A stretch of DNA of 49,429 nt from Paenibacillus ginsengihumi DSM 21568 (GCF_000380965.1 NZ_KB905585.1:1-49429), one strand, 5' to 3'. Counted from the first letter of the stretch, positions 15,863-24,980 are shown. The notes: generated from the sequence alone by a model not told the origin. Numbers and translations: made by a program.

Positions 15863-16726
15863 CTATTCCGATTGACCAGGGGTAGTCATCCGCTGCCGCA
15901 TCGCCTCGAACAGCACGACTGTCGCTGCCATGGCGGCGTTGAGCGACTCGGAACGGCCCTGCATCGGGATCGTCAAATGCCCCGTCGCCAGCGCCTGAAC
16001 GGCCGGGGACACGCCCTGCCCTTCGTTGCCGATAACGAACCAGGTCGGCTGGCGGAAGTCGTATTCATAACAGCTCACGGCCTGCTCCAGCCGCGTCGAG
16101 ACGACGGAGATGCCGGCCTGCGCCGCCCGCGGCAACCACTCGCCCAAATCGCCCTGGGCGATGGGCAGATGGAAGAGCGAGCCCATCGTCGCGCGCACTG
16201 TCTTGGGGTTGTACAAATCGACCGTGCCGCGGCCGATCAGCACGCCCGTCGCGCCGACCGCATCGGCGCTGCGGATGATCGTGCCGAGGTTCCCCGGGTC
16301 CTGAATCCCGTCGATCACGGCGACCAGCCCGGCGGACAGGCTCGCCTCCAGCAGGTCGCCTGGCGTCCGGGCCAGCTTCGGCATGACCGCGGCAATCGGC
16401 TGCGGCGTCTCGGTGTCGCTGCACTTGGCCAGCACCTGCTCCGATACCGCCACGCATTCCACGCCGCGCTCTTGCGCCAACGTGAGCAGCCTGGCCGGCA
16501 ACAGCCCGGCCCTGTCCGCCGCGTAAATGACCGTCTCCGGAATATATCCGGAGGCGAGCGCTTCCTCGACCAGATGAATCCCTTCCAGCAGAAATTTCCC
16601 TTGTTTGTCCCGTCCTTTGCGCTCCAGCAGCTGCGCCCATTCCTTCACCCGCGGATTTTGCGCAGAGTGAATCGCTGCAGGAGACGTCTGCGGCCCTCGG
16701 CCGCCCGCTTGCTTATTCCATGTCAT
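15863..16726 (-). CDS. TrmH/SpoU-family RNA 2'-O-methyltransferase
   Basis: 287-residue SPOUT methyltransferase with an N-terminal L30e-like RNA-binding domain (residues about 20-110, FLLEGIHLVEEAL) and a knotted SAM-binding domain. Motif 1 is DGIQDPGNLGTIIRSADAVG (about 142-161), motif 2 GNEGQGVSPAV (about 231-241) and motif 3 IPMQGRSESLNAAMAATVVL. This matches B. subtilis YsgA-like proteins, which methylate ribose in rRNA or tRNA; the target is not determined. Its ATG overlaps the TGA of the KtrA-type gene by 4 bp (ATGA), so the two are translationally coupled. Confidence 0.9.
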   Translation of the reverse strand: MTWNKQAGGRGPQTSPAAIHSAQNPRVKEWAQLLERKGRDKQGKFLLEGIHLVEEALASGYIPETVIYAADRAGLLPARLLTLAQERGVECVAVSEQVLAKCSDTETPQPIAAVMPKLARTPGDLLEASLSAGLVAVIDGIQDPGNLGTIIRSADAVGATGVLIGRGTVDLYNPKTVRATMGSLFHLPIAQGDLGEWLPRAAQAGISVVSTRLEQAVSCYEYDFRQPTWFVIGNEGQGVSPAVQALATGHLTIPMQGRSESLNAAMAATVVLFEAMRQRMTTPGQSE

Positions 16727-17391
16727 CGCTCATGCTCCGAAAACGTCATTTCGAAATTTTGCAAATCCTTGTTGCGCCCGACCACGACCAGCACGTCATG
16801 CTCTTGAATAACATCGTCCGCATAAGGAGATATATTCATCTTGTCTCCGGTTTTAATCGCCATCACGTTGCAGCCATATTTGGCGCGGATGTCCAGCTGC
16901 CGCAGGTTCAGGCCGACCATCTGGCGGGAAGCCTCGATCTCCGCGATGCTGTAGTCCTCGGACAGCTCGATATAATCGATGATATTGGAGGAGATAAGAT
17001 GATGAGCGACCCGTTGGCCCATATCCCGCTCAGGATAAATCACTTTATCGGCGCCGACCTTTTTGAGCACCTTGCCATGCAGTTCGTTCTGCGCCTTGAC
17101 GACCACCTTGGGCACGCCGATCTCCTTGACGATGATCGTGGTCAAGATGCTGGATTGAATATCTTGGCCGATAGCGACGATGACGACGTCGAAATTGCGA
17201 AGCCCCAGCGTGCGCAGCGCCTCCTCGTCCGTCGAATCGGCCTGCACGACATGCGTGACCATATTCGAAACCTCTTGAATCCGGTGCTCGTCGCTGTCGA
17301 TCGCCAGCACCTCGAAGCCGAGATTGTACAGCGTCTTGGCCACGCTGGAGCCGAAACGCCCCATGCCGATGACCGCAAATTGCTTTTTCAT
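16723..17391 (-). CDS. ktrA: KtrA/KtrC-type cytoplasmic gating subunit of a K+ uptake system
   Basis: 222-residue RCK protein. The N-terminal Rossmann domain starts VIGMGRFGSSVA (residues 7-18) for ATP/ADP or NAD binding, with the acidic end of strand 2 (AIDSDEHR). The C-terminal RCK_C (TrkA_C) domain from about residue 135 is the c-di-AMP site in homologues. Length equals B. subtilis KtrA/KtrC. The octameric ring gates a KtrB/KtrD channel; no such gene is in the window, so the partner is elsewhere and the choice between KtrA and KtrC is uncertain. Promoter: extended -10 TGGTATAAT at 17453-17445. Confidence 0.9.
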   Translation of the reverse strand: MKKQFAVIGMGRFGSSVAKTLYNLGFEVLAIDSDEHRIQEVSNMVTHVVQADSTDEEALRTLGLRNFDVVIVAIGQDIQSSILTTIIVKEIGVPKVVVKAQNELHGKVLKKVGADKVIYPERDMGQRVAHHLISSNIIDYIELSEDYSIAEIEASRQMVGLNLRQLDIRAKYGCNVMAIKTGDKMNISPYADDVIQEHDVLVVVGRNKDLQNFEMTFSEHER

Positions 17392-17547
17392 CCGCCCGTC
17401 CCCCTTCCGGTATTAAAATCCGCTTTCCTTACGCACATGTACCGATTATACCAGAATTGGCGCGCCCAGACCAAAATCGTTAGGATGAAGCGGCCGAAAA
17501 TTGCGCATATTACCGTAAGGAACGAACGGAGAACGTACCGTAACACG

Positions 17548-17610
17548 ACTAGCACCCGAAGGTGACGACCGATGCGGAAAGCTTCGTTCGTCATAGACGC
17601 CCACTCCCAA
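17548..17610 (-). repeat. Dispersed repeat unit A (minus orientation)
   Basis: The minus strand reads GGGCGTCTATGACGAACGAA, then GCTTTCCGCATCGGTCGTCAC and CTTCGGGTGC. The ATG opens a frame M-T-N-E-A-F-R-I-G-R-H-L-R. It lies in the leader of sspI and upstream of ktrA. Confidence 0.65.
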
Positions 17611-17629
17611 GTAAAGCGAGGAATTGTCC

Positions 17630-17836
17630 ATGAACCTGAACTTACGGCAGGCGATTATTCAGCGTGTGCAGGATAAAAACGACGAAGAACTGTACGGCGT
17701 TATCGCGGATTCGGTCGGAGGCGAAGAAAGGCTGCTTCCCGGCCTCGGCGTGCTGTTCGAGATCATATGGCAGCACAGCGAAGCGGACCTGCAAAATCAG
17801 ATGGTTCACAAGCTGAAGGAGCATCTTCCTCATTAA
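17630..17836 (+). CDS. sspI: Small acid-soluble spore protein SspI
   Basis: 68-residue SASP of the SspI family: LNLRQAIIQRVQDKN at the N-terminus, then LPGLGVLFEIIWQHS, the family hallmark. SspI is a minor spore-core protein made in the forespore. GAGGA lies 7 nt before the ATG at 17630; a TTG two codons earlier is less likely. Expected control is sigma-G; a CATATTA that could be its -10 is at 17506-17512, but no good -35 is visible. Its presence marks an endospore former. Confidence 0.93.
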   Translation: MNLNLRQAIIQRVQDKNDEELYGVIADSVGGEERLLPGLGVLFEIIWQHSEADLQNQMVHKLKEHLPH

Positions 17837-17896
17837 AAAACGTTGCGGCCGGATCGCAGCATGCTTTTTTCGCCTGGCATCGCGACCGCGGGCAAC

Positions 17897-17950
17897 AAAA
17901 AGCCGCAGAACCGTCAGCCCTGCTTGCGGGCGGACGACCTGCGGCTTTTT
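17897..17950. terminator. Bidirectional terminator between sspI and the Gfo/Idh operon
   Basis: The 12-bp arms AAAAAGCCGCAG (17897-17908) and CTGCGGCTTTTT (17939-17950) are perfectly complementary, with a long GC-rich loop. A-tract and T-tract lie at opposite ends, serving both convergent units. Confidence 0.9.
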
Positions 17951-17985
17951 GACCATGTCATGACCCAAAATAAGATGATGCCCCG

Positions 17986-19089
17986 TTAATCCAGAACGCC
18001 CCGAACCAGCTGCTGCGGCATCGGTGCCGGGCGTTCGCACGACGATTGCATGATATAGTGCCTGCCTTCGTCCGAAGAATCATGGAAGCCGTGCATCGCC
18101 TCAAGCACATGATAAGCAAGCTCTCCGCTCGCCCGATGAGGGCGGCCGTTTCGGATCGCATAGGCCATATCGAGCACGCCCAGGCCGCGGCCGTTCTCGG
18201 CGTAGCCGTGGGACAGCGGAATCTCCTTCCATTCCTGCGCGTCATGCCGCTTCAGCAGCACAGGACCGCCGAACGTGTTCGGGTCCGGAACGGATAGCGT
18301 GCCGAGGCTGCCGTATACCTCGATCCGCGGCAGCTGATGCCCGCCGAAGACGTCGAAAGAAGTGATCATCGTGCCGATGACGCCGCTGTGAAAATCCATC
18401 ACGCCGGCGACATGGGTCGGCGTCTCCACCGGGATGACCTTGCCGAATTTTTTCTCGCTCGTGATCGTGCGTTCCGGGTACGACACCTTCGTCGCCCCGG
18501 CGATCCGGCGAATCGGACCGAGCATGGCAACGAGCGCCGTCAAGTAATACGGCCCCATGTCGAACATCGGCCCGCCGCCCTTGGCGTAGTAAAACTCCGG
18601 GTCGGGGTGCCAGTGCTCGTGGCCGCGGCCGAGCATGAAGGCGGTTGCCGCCACCGGCGTGCCGATCCAGCCGTCCTCGATCAGCTTGACGCACGTCTGA
18701 ATGCCGCCGCCAAGGAACGTGTCCGGCGCGCTGCCGACGAGCACGCCCTTCGCCTTGGCCGCATCCAGAATGCTCCGCCCTTCCTCGCGGGTCACCGCCA
18801 GCGGCTTTTCCACATATACGTGCTTGCCGGCATGGATCGCCTGCAGGCAGACTTCGGCATGAGCCGCCGGAATGGTCAGATTGATAACGATATCGATGCC
18901 GGGATCATCCAGCAGTTCCTGAACGCTGCACGCCTTCGGCACGCCGTGCTCCTCCGCCGCCGCGCGCGCCCGCTCCAGGTCGAGATCGGCGCAGGCCGCC
19001 ACCTCCACCATAGGGAAGGATCGGCAATTTTTGAAATAAATGCCGCTGATTTTTCCGCAACCGATAATGCCCACTTTGACTTGATTCAT
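17986..19089 (-). CDS. Gfo/Idh/MocA-family oxidoreductase (downstream gene)
   Basis: 367-residue NAD(P)-dependent sugar or inositol dehydrogenase-like protein. Rossmann motif [13 protein letters not shown] (about residues 5-17) and the family hallmark EKPLAV (about 95-100) are clear; the C-terminal alpha/beta domain carries [16 protein letters not shown], where GG..DMG is the substrate-side loop. GGAGGG lies 7 nt before the ATG at 19089. Last gene of the lacI-gfo-thuA-gfo operon, ending at the terminator 17897-17950. Substrate unknown; co-occurrence with ThuA suggests keto-sugar or disaccharide oxidation. Confidence 0.88.
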   Translation of the reverse strand: MNQVKVGIIGCGKISGIYFKNCRSFPMVEVAACADLDLERARAAAEEHGVPKACSVQELLDDPGIDIVINLTIPAAHAEVCLQAIHAGKHVYVEKPLAVTREEGRSILDAAKAKGVLVGSAPDTFLGGGIQTCVKLIEDGWIGTPVAATAFMLGRGHEHWHPDPEFYYAKGGGPMFDMGPYYLTALVAMLGPIRRIAGATKVSYPERTITSEKKFGKVIPVETPTHVAGVMDFHSGVIGTMITSFDVFGGHQLPRIEVYGSLGTLSVPDPNTFGGPVLLKRHDAQEWKEIPLSHGYAENGRGLGVLDMAYAIRNGRPHRASGELAYHVLEAMHGFHDSSDEGRHYIMQSSCERPAPMPQQLVRGVLD

Positions 19090-19140
19090 CGCTTTTCCCT
19101 CCAACGTATGCCCGCGGCATCGATCGCCGGGGCTGCCGCA

Positions 19141-19872
19141 TCAATAGAAATTGCCCGCGCCCGCAGGCTTGTTGTCGCTTCCAAGCAGCGACTTGTTCGC
19201 CTCGGCCGCCTTCGCCTTGCCTTCCGCCGCCCACAGGAAGCCGCGGCGCATGATTTCTTTGACAACCGGCATCTCGATAATATTCGCCTGGTGGCCAAGC
19301 GAATTGTAGAAGACGCGGCCGACGCCCCAGCGCTTCGTCCAGACGACCGGCATATCGACGGCCCTGTTCAGCGAGTGCGGACCGGGGACGGTCGGGAAGC
19401 GCGTCGTCGCCAGCACCTCCACCGCCGGATCGACGTGCAGGTAATACTGCTCGCTTTTTACCGTGAAATCGTCGATGCCTTCCATGAGCGGACTCGAGTT
19501 GTTCTTGATATTGACGACATACTCGACGCCGTCGCCGCCGGGATGGGAGACCCAATTGCCGCCGGTCATGAACTGCCACTGCACATTGTCGCGGAACGCG
19601 TCGCACATGCCGCCGTGGCAGCCGGCCAGGCCGACGCCGCTCTGCACCGCCTCCGATACGTTGTTGGCCAGCTCCTTGTCGATCTGCCCCATCGTCCAGA
19701 CGGGAATGATCAGCTCGAGCGATTTCAGCTTCTCTCCGTCGCGAAACGCCTCCAGCGTGTCGGACACCTCGACCTCGAAGCCTTCTCCCTCCAGCACCTG
19801 CCGGAAAATCGCCGATACCTGCTCCGGCTCGTGTCCGAGCCATCCTCCCCATACGATCAAAGCTTTTGGCAT
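19141..19872 (-). CDS. ThuA-like (trehalose-utilisation type) glutamine-amidotransferase-fold protein
   Basis: 243-residue ThuA-domain protein. MPKALIVWGGWLGHEPEQV at the N-terminus, the nucleophile-elbow-like GVGLAGCHGGMCDAF (about residues 82-96) and EQYYLHVDP strand are family features; the triad of true amidotransferases is not fully kept. In rhizobia ThuA works with the oxidoreductase ThuB in 3-keto-disaccharide metabolism, and here it sits between two Gfo/Idh/MocA genes. Start ATG at 19872 with GGGAG 10 nt upstream. Biochemical role unproven. Confidence 0.85.
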   Translation of the reverse strand: MPKALIVWGGWLGHEPEQVSAIFRQVLEGEGFEVEVSDTLEAFRDGEKLKSLELIIPVWTMGQIDKELANNVSEAVQSGVGLAGCHGGMCDAFRDNVQWQFMTGGNWVSHPGGDGVEYVVNIKNNSSPLMEGIDDFTVKSEQYYLHVDPAVEVLATTRFPTVPGPHSLNRAVDMPVVWTKRWGVGRVFYNSLGHQANIIEMPVVKEIMRRGFLWAAEGKAKAAEANKSLLGSDNKPAGAGNFY

Positions 19873-19887
19873 CGCTCTCACGCTCCC

Positions 19888-21048
19888 TTAAAGTTCGTTG
19901 GTTTGAATCCAGCGCTTCTCGGCGATGGACAAGTCGACAGCCTCCAGCACCTGCTGGCATTTGACGCCGTCCCGGAAGTCCGGCACCGGCTGGCGGTTCT
20001 CCTGAAGCGCCTGCATCAGTTCGACCACCTCGTGAATGAACGTGTGCTCGTAGCCGATCGTATGCCCCGGCGGCCACCACGCTTCGGCGTAGGCATGCGC
20101 CGGGTCTGTCGCCAGCACGCGCCGGAAGCCCTGCACATCCTCCGCGTCGTCCGTAAAATACACCTGCAGCTCGTTCATCCGCTCGAAGTCGAACTTGACG
20201 CTGCCTTTGCTGCCGTTAATCTCGAACGCATTCGTGCAGCGGTGCCCCGGCGCAAAGCGGCTCGCTTCGAAGCTGCCGAGCGCGCCACCAGCGAAGCGGG
20301 CCAGGAACAGCGTGGCGTCGTCGACCGTCACCGGCCCGCGCGGCGCGTCCTTGCTTCCCCTGGCGCTTAAGCCCGTCATCGAGGACGGCATCGGCCGCTC
20401 CTTGACGAACGTCTCGCTCATGCCGATCACTTCCTGAATATCGCCGACGAGATAATGCGCCAGGTCGATCAGGTGCGCGCCCAGGTCGCCGTGCGAGCCG
20501 GAGCCCGCGACCTCCTTCTGCAGCCGCCAGACAAGCGGGAACTCGGGATCGACGATCCAATCCTGCAGGAACCAGGCGCGGAAATGATAAATTTGGCCGA
20601 GCCGCCCTTCCTCCACCAGCTTCTTGGCCAGCCGTACCGCCGGAGCGAACCGGTAGTTGAAGCCGACCATATGCTTCACGCCGGCCCGCTCCGCCGCCTG
20701 CAGCATTTCCCGGGAATCGGCCAAGGTCAGGGCGAGCGGCTTCTCGCAGAACAGATGCTTGCCGGCCGCCGCGGCGGCAAGGGCGATCTCCTTATGCGCG
20801 TCGCTCGGCGCGTTGATATCGATCAGATCGATATCGTCCCGCTTCAGCAGCTCGCGCCAGTCGGTCGTCCAGCTCTCCCAGCCGAATTGCTCGGCTGCCT
20901 GGGACACGCCCTTCTCGTCGCGCCCGCAGATCGCTTTCATGACCGGCCGGCCCACCTGCGGAAAAAACATCGGCAAATCGCGATAAGCATGACTGTGCGC
21001 CTTGCCCATGAACTTGTAGCCGATCATTCCCACATTGACTTGCTTCAT
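19888..21048 (-). CDS. Gfo/Idh/MocA-family oxidoreductase (upstream gene)
   Basis: 386-residue NAD(P)-dependent dehydrogenase-like protein. The N-terminus VNVGMIGYKFMGKAHSHAYR contains the Rossmann glycine motif in the G-Y-x-F-M-G-x-A-H variant common in Paenibacillus sugar dehydrogenases; the hallmark is CEKPLAL (about 99-105), and GDLGAHLIDLAHYLVG carries the catalytic D-x-G-x-H. GGAGGT lies 10 nt before the ATG at 21048. It follows lacI by 59 bp and precedes thuA by 15 bp. The aromatic-rich C-terminal loop (EAWWPPGHTIGYEHTF) probably lines the sugar site. Confidence 0.88.
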   Translation of the reverse strand: MKQVNVGMIGYKFMGKAHSHAYRDLPMFFPQVGRPVMKAICGRDEKGVSQAAEQFGWESWTTDWRELLKRDDIDLIDINAPSDAHKEIALAAAAAGKHLFCEKPLALTLADSREMLQAAERAGVKHMVGFNYRFAPAVRLAKKLVEEGRLGQIYHFRAWFLQDWIVDPEFPLVWRLQKEVAGSGSHGDLGAHLIDLAHYLVGDIQEVIGMSETFVKERPMPSSMTGLSARGSKDAPRGPVTVDDATLFLARFAGGALGSFEASRFAPGHRCTNAFEINGSKGSVKFDFERMNELQVYFTDDAEDVQGFRRVLATDPAHAYAEAWWPPGHTIGYEHTFIHEVVELMQALQENRQPVPDFRDGVKCQQVLEAVDLSIAEKRWIQTNEL

Positions 21049-21107
21049 CCCTGAATCAACCTCCCATAATGGCTCTAAATTGCCGTCATTCCGCAGCCTG
21101 GCAGCCT

Positions 21108-22328
21108 TTAGGAGCCGCAAGACTGCCGGATAACGAGCCGCGTATCCAGCTTGATCTGAAAACTTCCTGCCCCGGCTCCCGCCTTGCCATCCGTCTCCGC
21201 CGCTTCCAAGCGCCCTGCAGCCTCACATTCCGCCGCTTGCGAACGCTCTGCAATCTCACGCCCTGCCGCTTGCGAGCGCTCTGCTACCTCACGCACCGCC
21301 GACGCTTCGCCAGCGGCCCCTGCTCCGCGGTCGTCCGCCCCTTTGACGCCGATCGCCTGTAGCAGCCGCTCCGCCGCCGTCCGCCCCATCTCGAAGAAGG
21401 GGACGCTAACGCTCGTCAAGGGAGGATCGGTCACCCGCGCGGCATCGGAATCGTCGTAGCCGATGATCGCGATATCGCGCCCTGGCTCTACGCCGCGCTC
21501 GCGCATTCCCTGCATGAGCCCGATCGCCATCCGGTCGTTCGCCGCGAATACCGCGTCGATTCGCCCCCGGTTCGCGCACAGCCGCTCCGCCGCCCGGTAG
21601 CCGCTGGTGCGGCTGTAATTGCCCTCGTAGTACAGATGGGCGGGCACCGCCGAAGCGTCCCACGGCCCTTCGGGGAGCGCCCCGGCCTCTCTCATGGCAG
21701 TCAGATATCCCTGCAGCCGATCGCGGCTGTTGGAGAACTCCGCCGAGCCGTTCAGAAAGGCGATGCGCCGCAAGCCTTTGCCGAGCAAATGCTTCACGGC
21801 CATATAGCTTCCTTGCACATGATCGGCTTCGACCTCGTTGAACGATGCCCCGGCAAAATGCTGGTTGACCAGGCAAAAAGGATGCCCCGCCGCCTGCAGC
21901 CGGTCAAGCGAAGCCCGCTCGCCTGGCGTATCGGTTGCGCCGAGAATGATGCAGGCATCGACCTTTTGCGATAGAAACAGCTTGCTGTAATCGTTTTCCA
22001 ATCCGGGAGTCCGAAACTTCAGCAGCATATCGTACCCGCTCTCCATCACCTGTTTGCCGATTCCGCTGAGCACTTCCGAGAAATAATAGGTCGAGAAAAT
22101 ATGCACCTTCGGCACGTAAGGAAGCACAACGCCCAGATTGCCGCTCCGCCGGCGGGCGAAGCTTTGAGCGATCGCGTGGGGATGATAGTTCAGTGTTCTG
22201 GCTGCCTCAAGCACCCGCTGCTTCGTCTCCTCCTTCATCGGCCCGACGCCGTTGAAGACGCGGGAAACGGTCGCCTCGGATACTCCCGCCAACGCGGCGA
22301 CTTCCTTTCGGGTTACGATGCTGGCCAC
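21108..22328 (-). CDS. LacI-family transcriptional regulator with expanded C-terminal linker
   Basis: 406-residue LacI/GalR repressor. The HTH is RKEVAALAGVSEATVSRVFN (about residues 7-26) and the periplasmic-binding-like domain spans about 60-345 (AAGHPFCLVNQHF, VFAANDRMAIGLMQGM, IIGYDDSDAA). Homologues are about 340 residues; the extra length is a low-complexity insert (about 340-390) with repeated VAERSQAAGRE / IAERSQAAECE before the final DTRLVIRQSCG strand. The start is odd: GTG at 22328 abuts GGAG, whereas an ATC three codons later sits 8 nt from GGAGG. It probably represses its own operon (two oxidoreductases and ThuA) through the palindrome at 22343-22360. Confidence 0.88.
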   Translation of the reverse strand: MASIVTRKEVAALAGVSEATVSRVFNGVGPMKEETKQRVLEAARTLNYHPHAIAQSFARRRSGNLGVVLPYVPKVHIFSTYYFSEVLSGIGKQVMESGYDMLLKFRTPGLENDYSKLFLSQKVDACIILGATDTPGERASLDRLQAAGHPFCLVNQHFAGASFNEVEADHVQGSYMAVKHLLGKGLRRIAFLNGSAEFSNSRDRLQGYLTAMREAGALPEGPWDASAVPAHLYYEGNYSRTSGYRAAERLCANRGRIDAVFAANDRMAIGLMQGMRERGVEPGRDIAIIGYDDSDAARVTDPPLTSVSVPFFEMGRTAAERLLQAIGVKGADDRGAGAAGEASAVREVAERSQAAGREIAERSQAAECEAAGRLEAAETDGKAGAGAGSFQIKLDTRLVIRQSCGS

Positions 22329-22342
22329 CTCCAGTCTTTTGC

Positions 22343-22386
22343 AATGTACGCGCGTTCATTATCTCATGACGCTCTGCATCTGTCAA
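22343..22386 (-). promoter_or_regulatory. lacI-gfo-thuA operon promoter and LacI-type operator
   Basis: Minus strand: TTGACA (22386-22381), 17-bp spacer, GATAAT (22363-22358). AATGTACGCGCGTTCATT (22343-22360) is an imperfect palindrome with a central CG, as LacI-family operators have, overlapping the -10 and start. This supports autoregulation. Confidence 0.8.
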
Positions 22387-22539
22387 CGATGTTTTATTCT
22401 GCTTCGCCCTCTGTAATAGCCCCGAAGGAACGAATTGTTTAGCGCACTTGCCTTCCGGACGCGAACAGAATATGCTTGAATTACGCCTGTAGGAATTGCT
22501 TTTGCCAGTATACGAATTTTTTAGAAGGAGATCCGAGCC

Positions 22540-23250
22540 ATGAAGCTGTTGATTGCCGAGGACGACATATCCGTGTGCGAGATGCTGCGGCTTTTTTTTC
22601 AGAAGGAACAGTTCGACGCGACTTTTGTCCACGACGGTTTGAACGCTCAGGCCCGGCTCGAGGCGGAACCATGGGACTTCGTGATTCTCGACTGGATGCT
22701 GCCCGGCAAGGATGGCATTACCTTATGTCAGCAAATTCGCGCGAATGCCGATACGCCTGTCATTTTGCTGACCGCCCGGGATGAAGAGCAGGACCGCATC
22801 CGCGGGCTGGAGCAGGGAGCGGACGATTATGTCACGAAGCCGTTCAGCCCGATGGAGCTGATCGCCCGAATGAAAGCGGTGCTCAGGCGCTATAAAAGCT
22901 CTTCCGGAGGCGAAGCCGGCGACTCCGAGGCGGGTGCGGGGTCTTCCGACAGCGACATCCTCAGCTACAAAAATATTGCGGTCAACTTGTCCACCCGCAT
23001 CGTCACCGTCGGCGACCGCACCGTCTCGAACCTGACGCCGAAGGAATTCGATCTGTTCGTCCTGTTCCTTCGCTATCCGAAGCGGGTGTTTACCCGCGAG
23101 CAGCTGCTCGAAAATATATGGGGCTACGATTACATCGGCGAGGAGCGAACGATCGATGTGCATATCCGCAGGCTCCGCAACAAAGTATCGTCGCCCGAAT
23201 ACCCGCTGATCGTCACCGTTTGGGGCGTCGGCTACAAGCTGGAGGATTGA
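22540..23250 (+). CDS. OmpR/PhoB-family response regulator
   Basis: 236-residue two-component regulator. Receiver domain residues 1-118 with the acidic pair EDD (7-9), phosphoacceptor Asp51 (FVILDWMLPG), Thr in LLTA and Lys in TKPF (about 99). A Ser/Gly-rich linker (about 122-142) leads to a winged-helix DNA-binding domain (LTPKEFDLFVLF...TIDVHIRRLRNK). AGAAGGAG lies about 9 nt before the ATG. The kinase gene follows after 7 bp, so they are co-transcribed. The regulon is not evident from the neighbours. Confidence 0.92.
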   Translation: MKLLIAEDDISVCEMLRLFFQKEQFDATFVHDGLNAQARLEAEPWDFVILDWMLPGKDGITLCQQIRANADTPVILLTARDEEQDRIRGLEQGADDYVTKPFSPMELIARMKAVLRRYKSSSGGEAGDSEAGAGSSDSDILSYKNIAVNLSTRIVTVGDRTVSNLTPKEFDLFVLFLRYPKRVFTREQLLENIWGYDYIGEERTIDVHIRRLRNKVSSPEYPLIVTVWGVGYKLED

Positions 23251-23257
23251 GGAGCAC

Positions 23258-24787
23258 GTGACAGCGCAGCGCGAACCCAGGCACCGGTTTACCTTCTTCC
23301 AGCGGCAGTTCCTCAGTCACTTGCTTGTATCGCTGCTCATTCTGGCGCTGCTTTCCAGCGCCTTGTCCTACTATATGCAGCAGTATATTTACACTTCCAA
23401 GACCGACGAGCTAAGCAGCGTATCCAAGGCGATCACCAAGCTATTGTCGGAGCAAACCGAAGACCCGTACGCCTCCCTGCAGGCTTTTCGCATCCTGCTG
23501 GCCGAGCGCAAAATTTCCTTTATCATGCTGGACAAGTCCGGAGAGATCGTCTACCGCGACCGGGCCGGCGGACCGACCCGCAGCCGGAAGTTTCTGGACA
23601 GCCTCCGCGCTCATATGCAGCTGGACCAGGAGCTGGACAGCTTTACGATCAGCACCAACACCGACGAGCCGCTCGTCGTCGTCCCGCGCACGATCAAGCT
23701 GGCGAGCGACCAGTCCGAGGAAGGCTATCTGTTCGTCGTCTCTCCGCTGCTCGGCATTCAGCAAACGCTGCAGACGCTCAACAAGGCGATGCTGTATTTG
23801 GTCCTGTTCGTCTTCGTGCTGGCTGTGGCGGTCAGCGGCTTGATCTCGCGCAGCATGAGCCGCAGCATCCTGTCGCTGCGCGCGACGACCCGCCAGCTGG
23901 CGGCCGGCAATTATGCAGCGCGTTCCGAGGTATCCCGCACCGACGAGCTCGGCGAGCTCGCTTCCGATTTTAACTCCATGGCCGAGCGGCTGGAGGCGAC
24001 CTCCCACAAGCTGGAGCGGTTCGAGCAGCGCCGCAGGCAATTCGTGATGGACGTGACGCACGAGCTGCGCACGCCGCTGACCTCGATTCGCGGCATCACC
24101 GAAGCGCTCAAAAACCATATGGTCGATCAGCCCGAGGAGCGGGACAAATATTACGATATTATTGAAAAAGAAACGTTCCGCCTGATCCGGCTCATCAACG
24201 AGCTGCTCGATACGGAAAAAATCGAAAGCGGCATGGTCACGCTGAACAAGAAGCTCGTGCCGCTGCGCGAGCTGTTCGATATTGTCGCGGAATCGCTGGA
24301 TGTGCTGATCGAGAAGAAGCATCTGCAGATCGCCATCGACTGTCCGGACGATCTCGTCATCTACGGCGACTACGACCGGCTGATGCAAATCTTGATCAAT
24401 CTCGTGAAAAACAGCATTCAGTTTACCGATACCGGCACGATCCGAATGAAGGGCTCGGAGACGGACACGCATACGCGAATCGAAATTTCCGACACCGGCC
24501 GGGGAATGACCGCGGAGGAGCAGGCGCTGATCTGGGAGCGCTTCTATAAGGCCGACCCGGCCCGCTCGAAGCTCGGCAGCGAGACAGGCCTCGGCTTGTC
24601 CATCGTCAAGCAGCTGGTCGAAGCCCACAAAGGAACGATCGCGGTGGAGAGTGAGCCGGGCTCCGGCTCAACGTTTACTATCCTTACGCCGAAGCCTGCA
24701 GCGGATATGAAGCAGGACAAGCCGCCGCGCCGCCCCGGGGAAGCGCGCGGCGGACATGCGAAGCGGGGAAGAACCACCGAGCGGTAA
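23258..24787 (+). CDS. Membrane sensor histidine kinase
   Basis: 509-residue kinase. TM1 is at about residues 18-38 (LVSLLILALLSSALSYYM), an extracytoplasmic sensor of about 130 residues follows, TM2 is at about 172-195, and HAMP (LRATTRQLAAGNYAARSEV) comes next. HisKA carries the phosphoacceptor His in DVTHELRTPLTSIRG (about 267). HATPase has NLVKNSIQFT (N box), DTGRGM (G1) and GLGLSIVKQL (G2). The GTG start at 23258 lies just after the regulator stop and overlaps a GGAG. The Lys/Arg-rich tail (KPPRRPGEARGGHAKRGR) is unusual. The signal is unknown. Confidence 0.92.
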   Translation: MTAQREPRHRFTFFQRQFLSHLLVSLLILALLSSALSYYMQQYIYTSKTDELSSVSKAITKLLSEQTEDPYASLQAFRILLAERKISFIMLDKSGEIVYRDRAGGPTRSRKFLDSLRAHMQLDQELDSFTISTNTDEPLVVVPRTIKLASDQSEEGYLFVVSPLLGIQQTLQTLNKAMLYLVLFVFVLAVAVSGLISRSMSRSILSLRATTRQLAAGNYAARSEVSRTDELGELASDFNSMAERLEATSHKLERFEQRRRQFVMDVTHELRTPLTSIRGITEALKNHMVDQPEERDKYYDIIEKETFRLIRLINELLDTEKIESGMVTLNKKLVPLRELFDIVAESLDVLIEKKHLQIAIDCPDDLVIYGDYDRLMQILINLVKNSIQFTDTGTIRMKGSETDTHTRIEISDTGRGMTAEEQALIWERFYKADPARSKLGSETGLGLSIVKQLVEAHKGTIAVESEPGSGSTFTILTPKPAADMKQDKPPRRPGEARGGHAKRGRTTER

Positions 24788-24851
24788 CCTCGCTTCCGGC
24801 TCGCACTACCGCTTATGACAGGAAGGACGGAATGCGCAGCTTCCGTGCGGA

Positions 24852-24980
24852 CCGCATCCGCCGCATATTTTGCTGTCCTACGGCAAGTCGATTCGGGTGC
24901 TGGGCCCTCCCCTTCTGAAGGAACGGATGGCTGCGGTCAGCGCGGAGCTGGCGGAATATTACCGCTTCGCTCTTCACTGA
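24852..24980 (+). pseudogene. WYL-domain regulator C-terminal remnant
   Basis: The frame HILLSYGKSIRVLGPPLLKE, then RMAAVSAELAEYYRFAL and a stop, looks like the last strand and helix of a WYL-domain (YafY/DeoR-like) transcription regulator, where such proteins end. The N-terminal HTH and most of the WYL domain are gone. The flanking 24788-25117 gap has no other gene. Confidence 0.55.

Noticed and set aside
15539..16807. Long plus-strand frame opposite the RNA methyltransferase gene
   Set aside because: An antisense shadow of a high-GC gene; Arg/His/Pro/Gln-rich with no domain.
18337..20370. 677-codon plus-strand frame opposite the Gfo/ThuA genes
   Set aside because: Antisense shadow created by high GC at third positions of three real genes.
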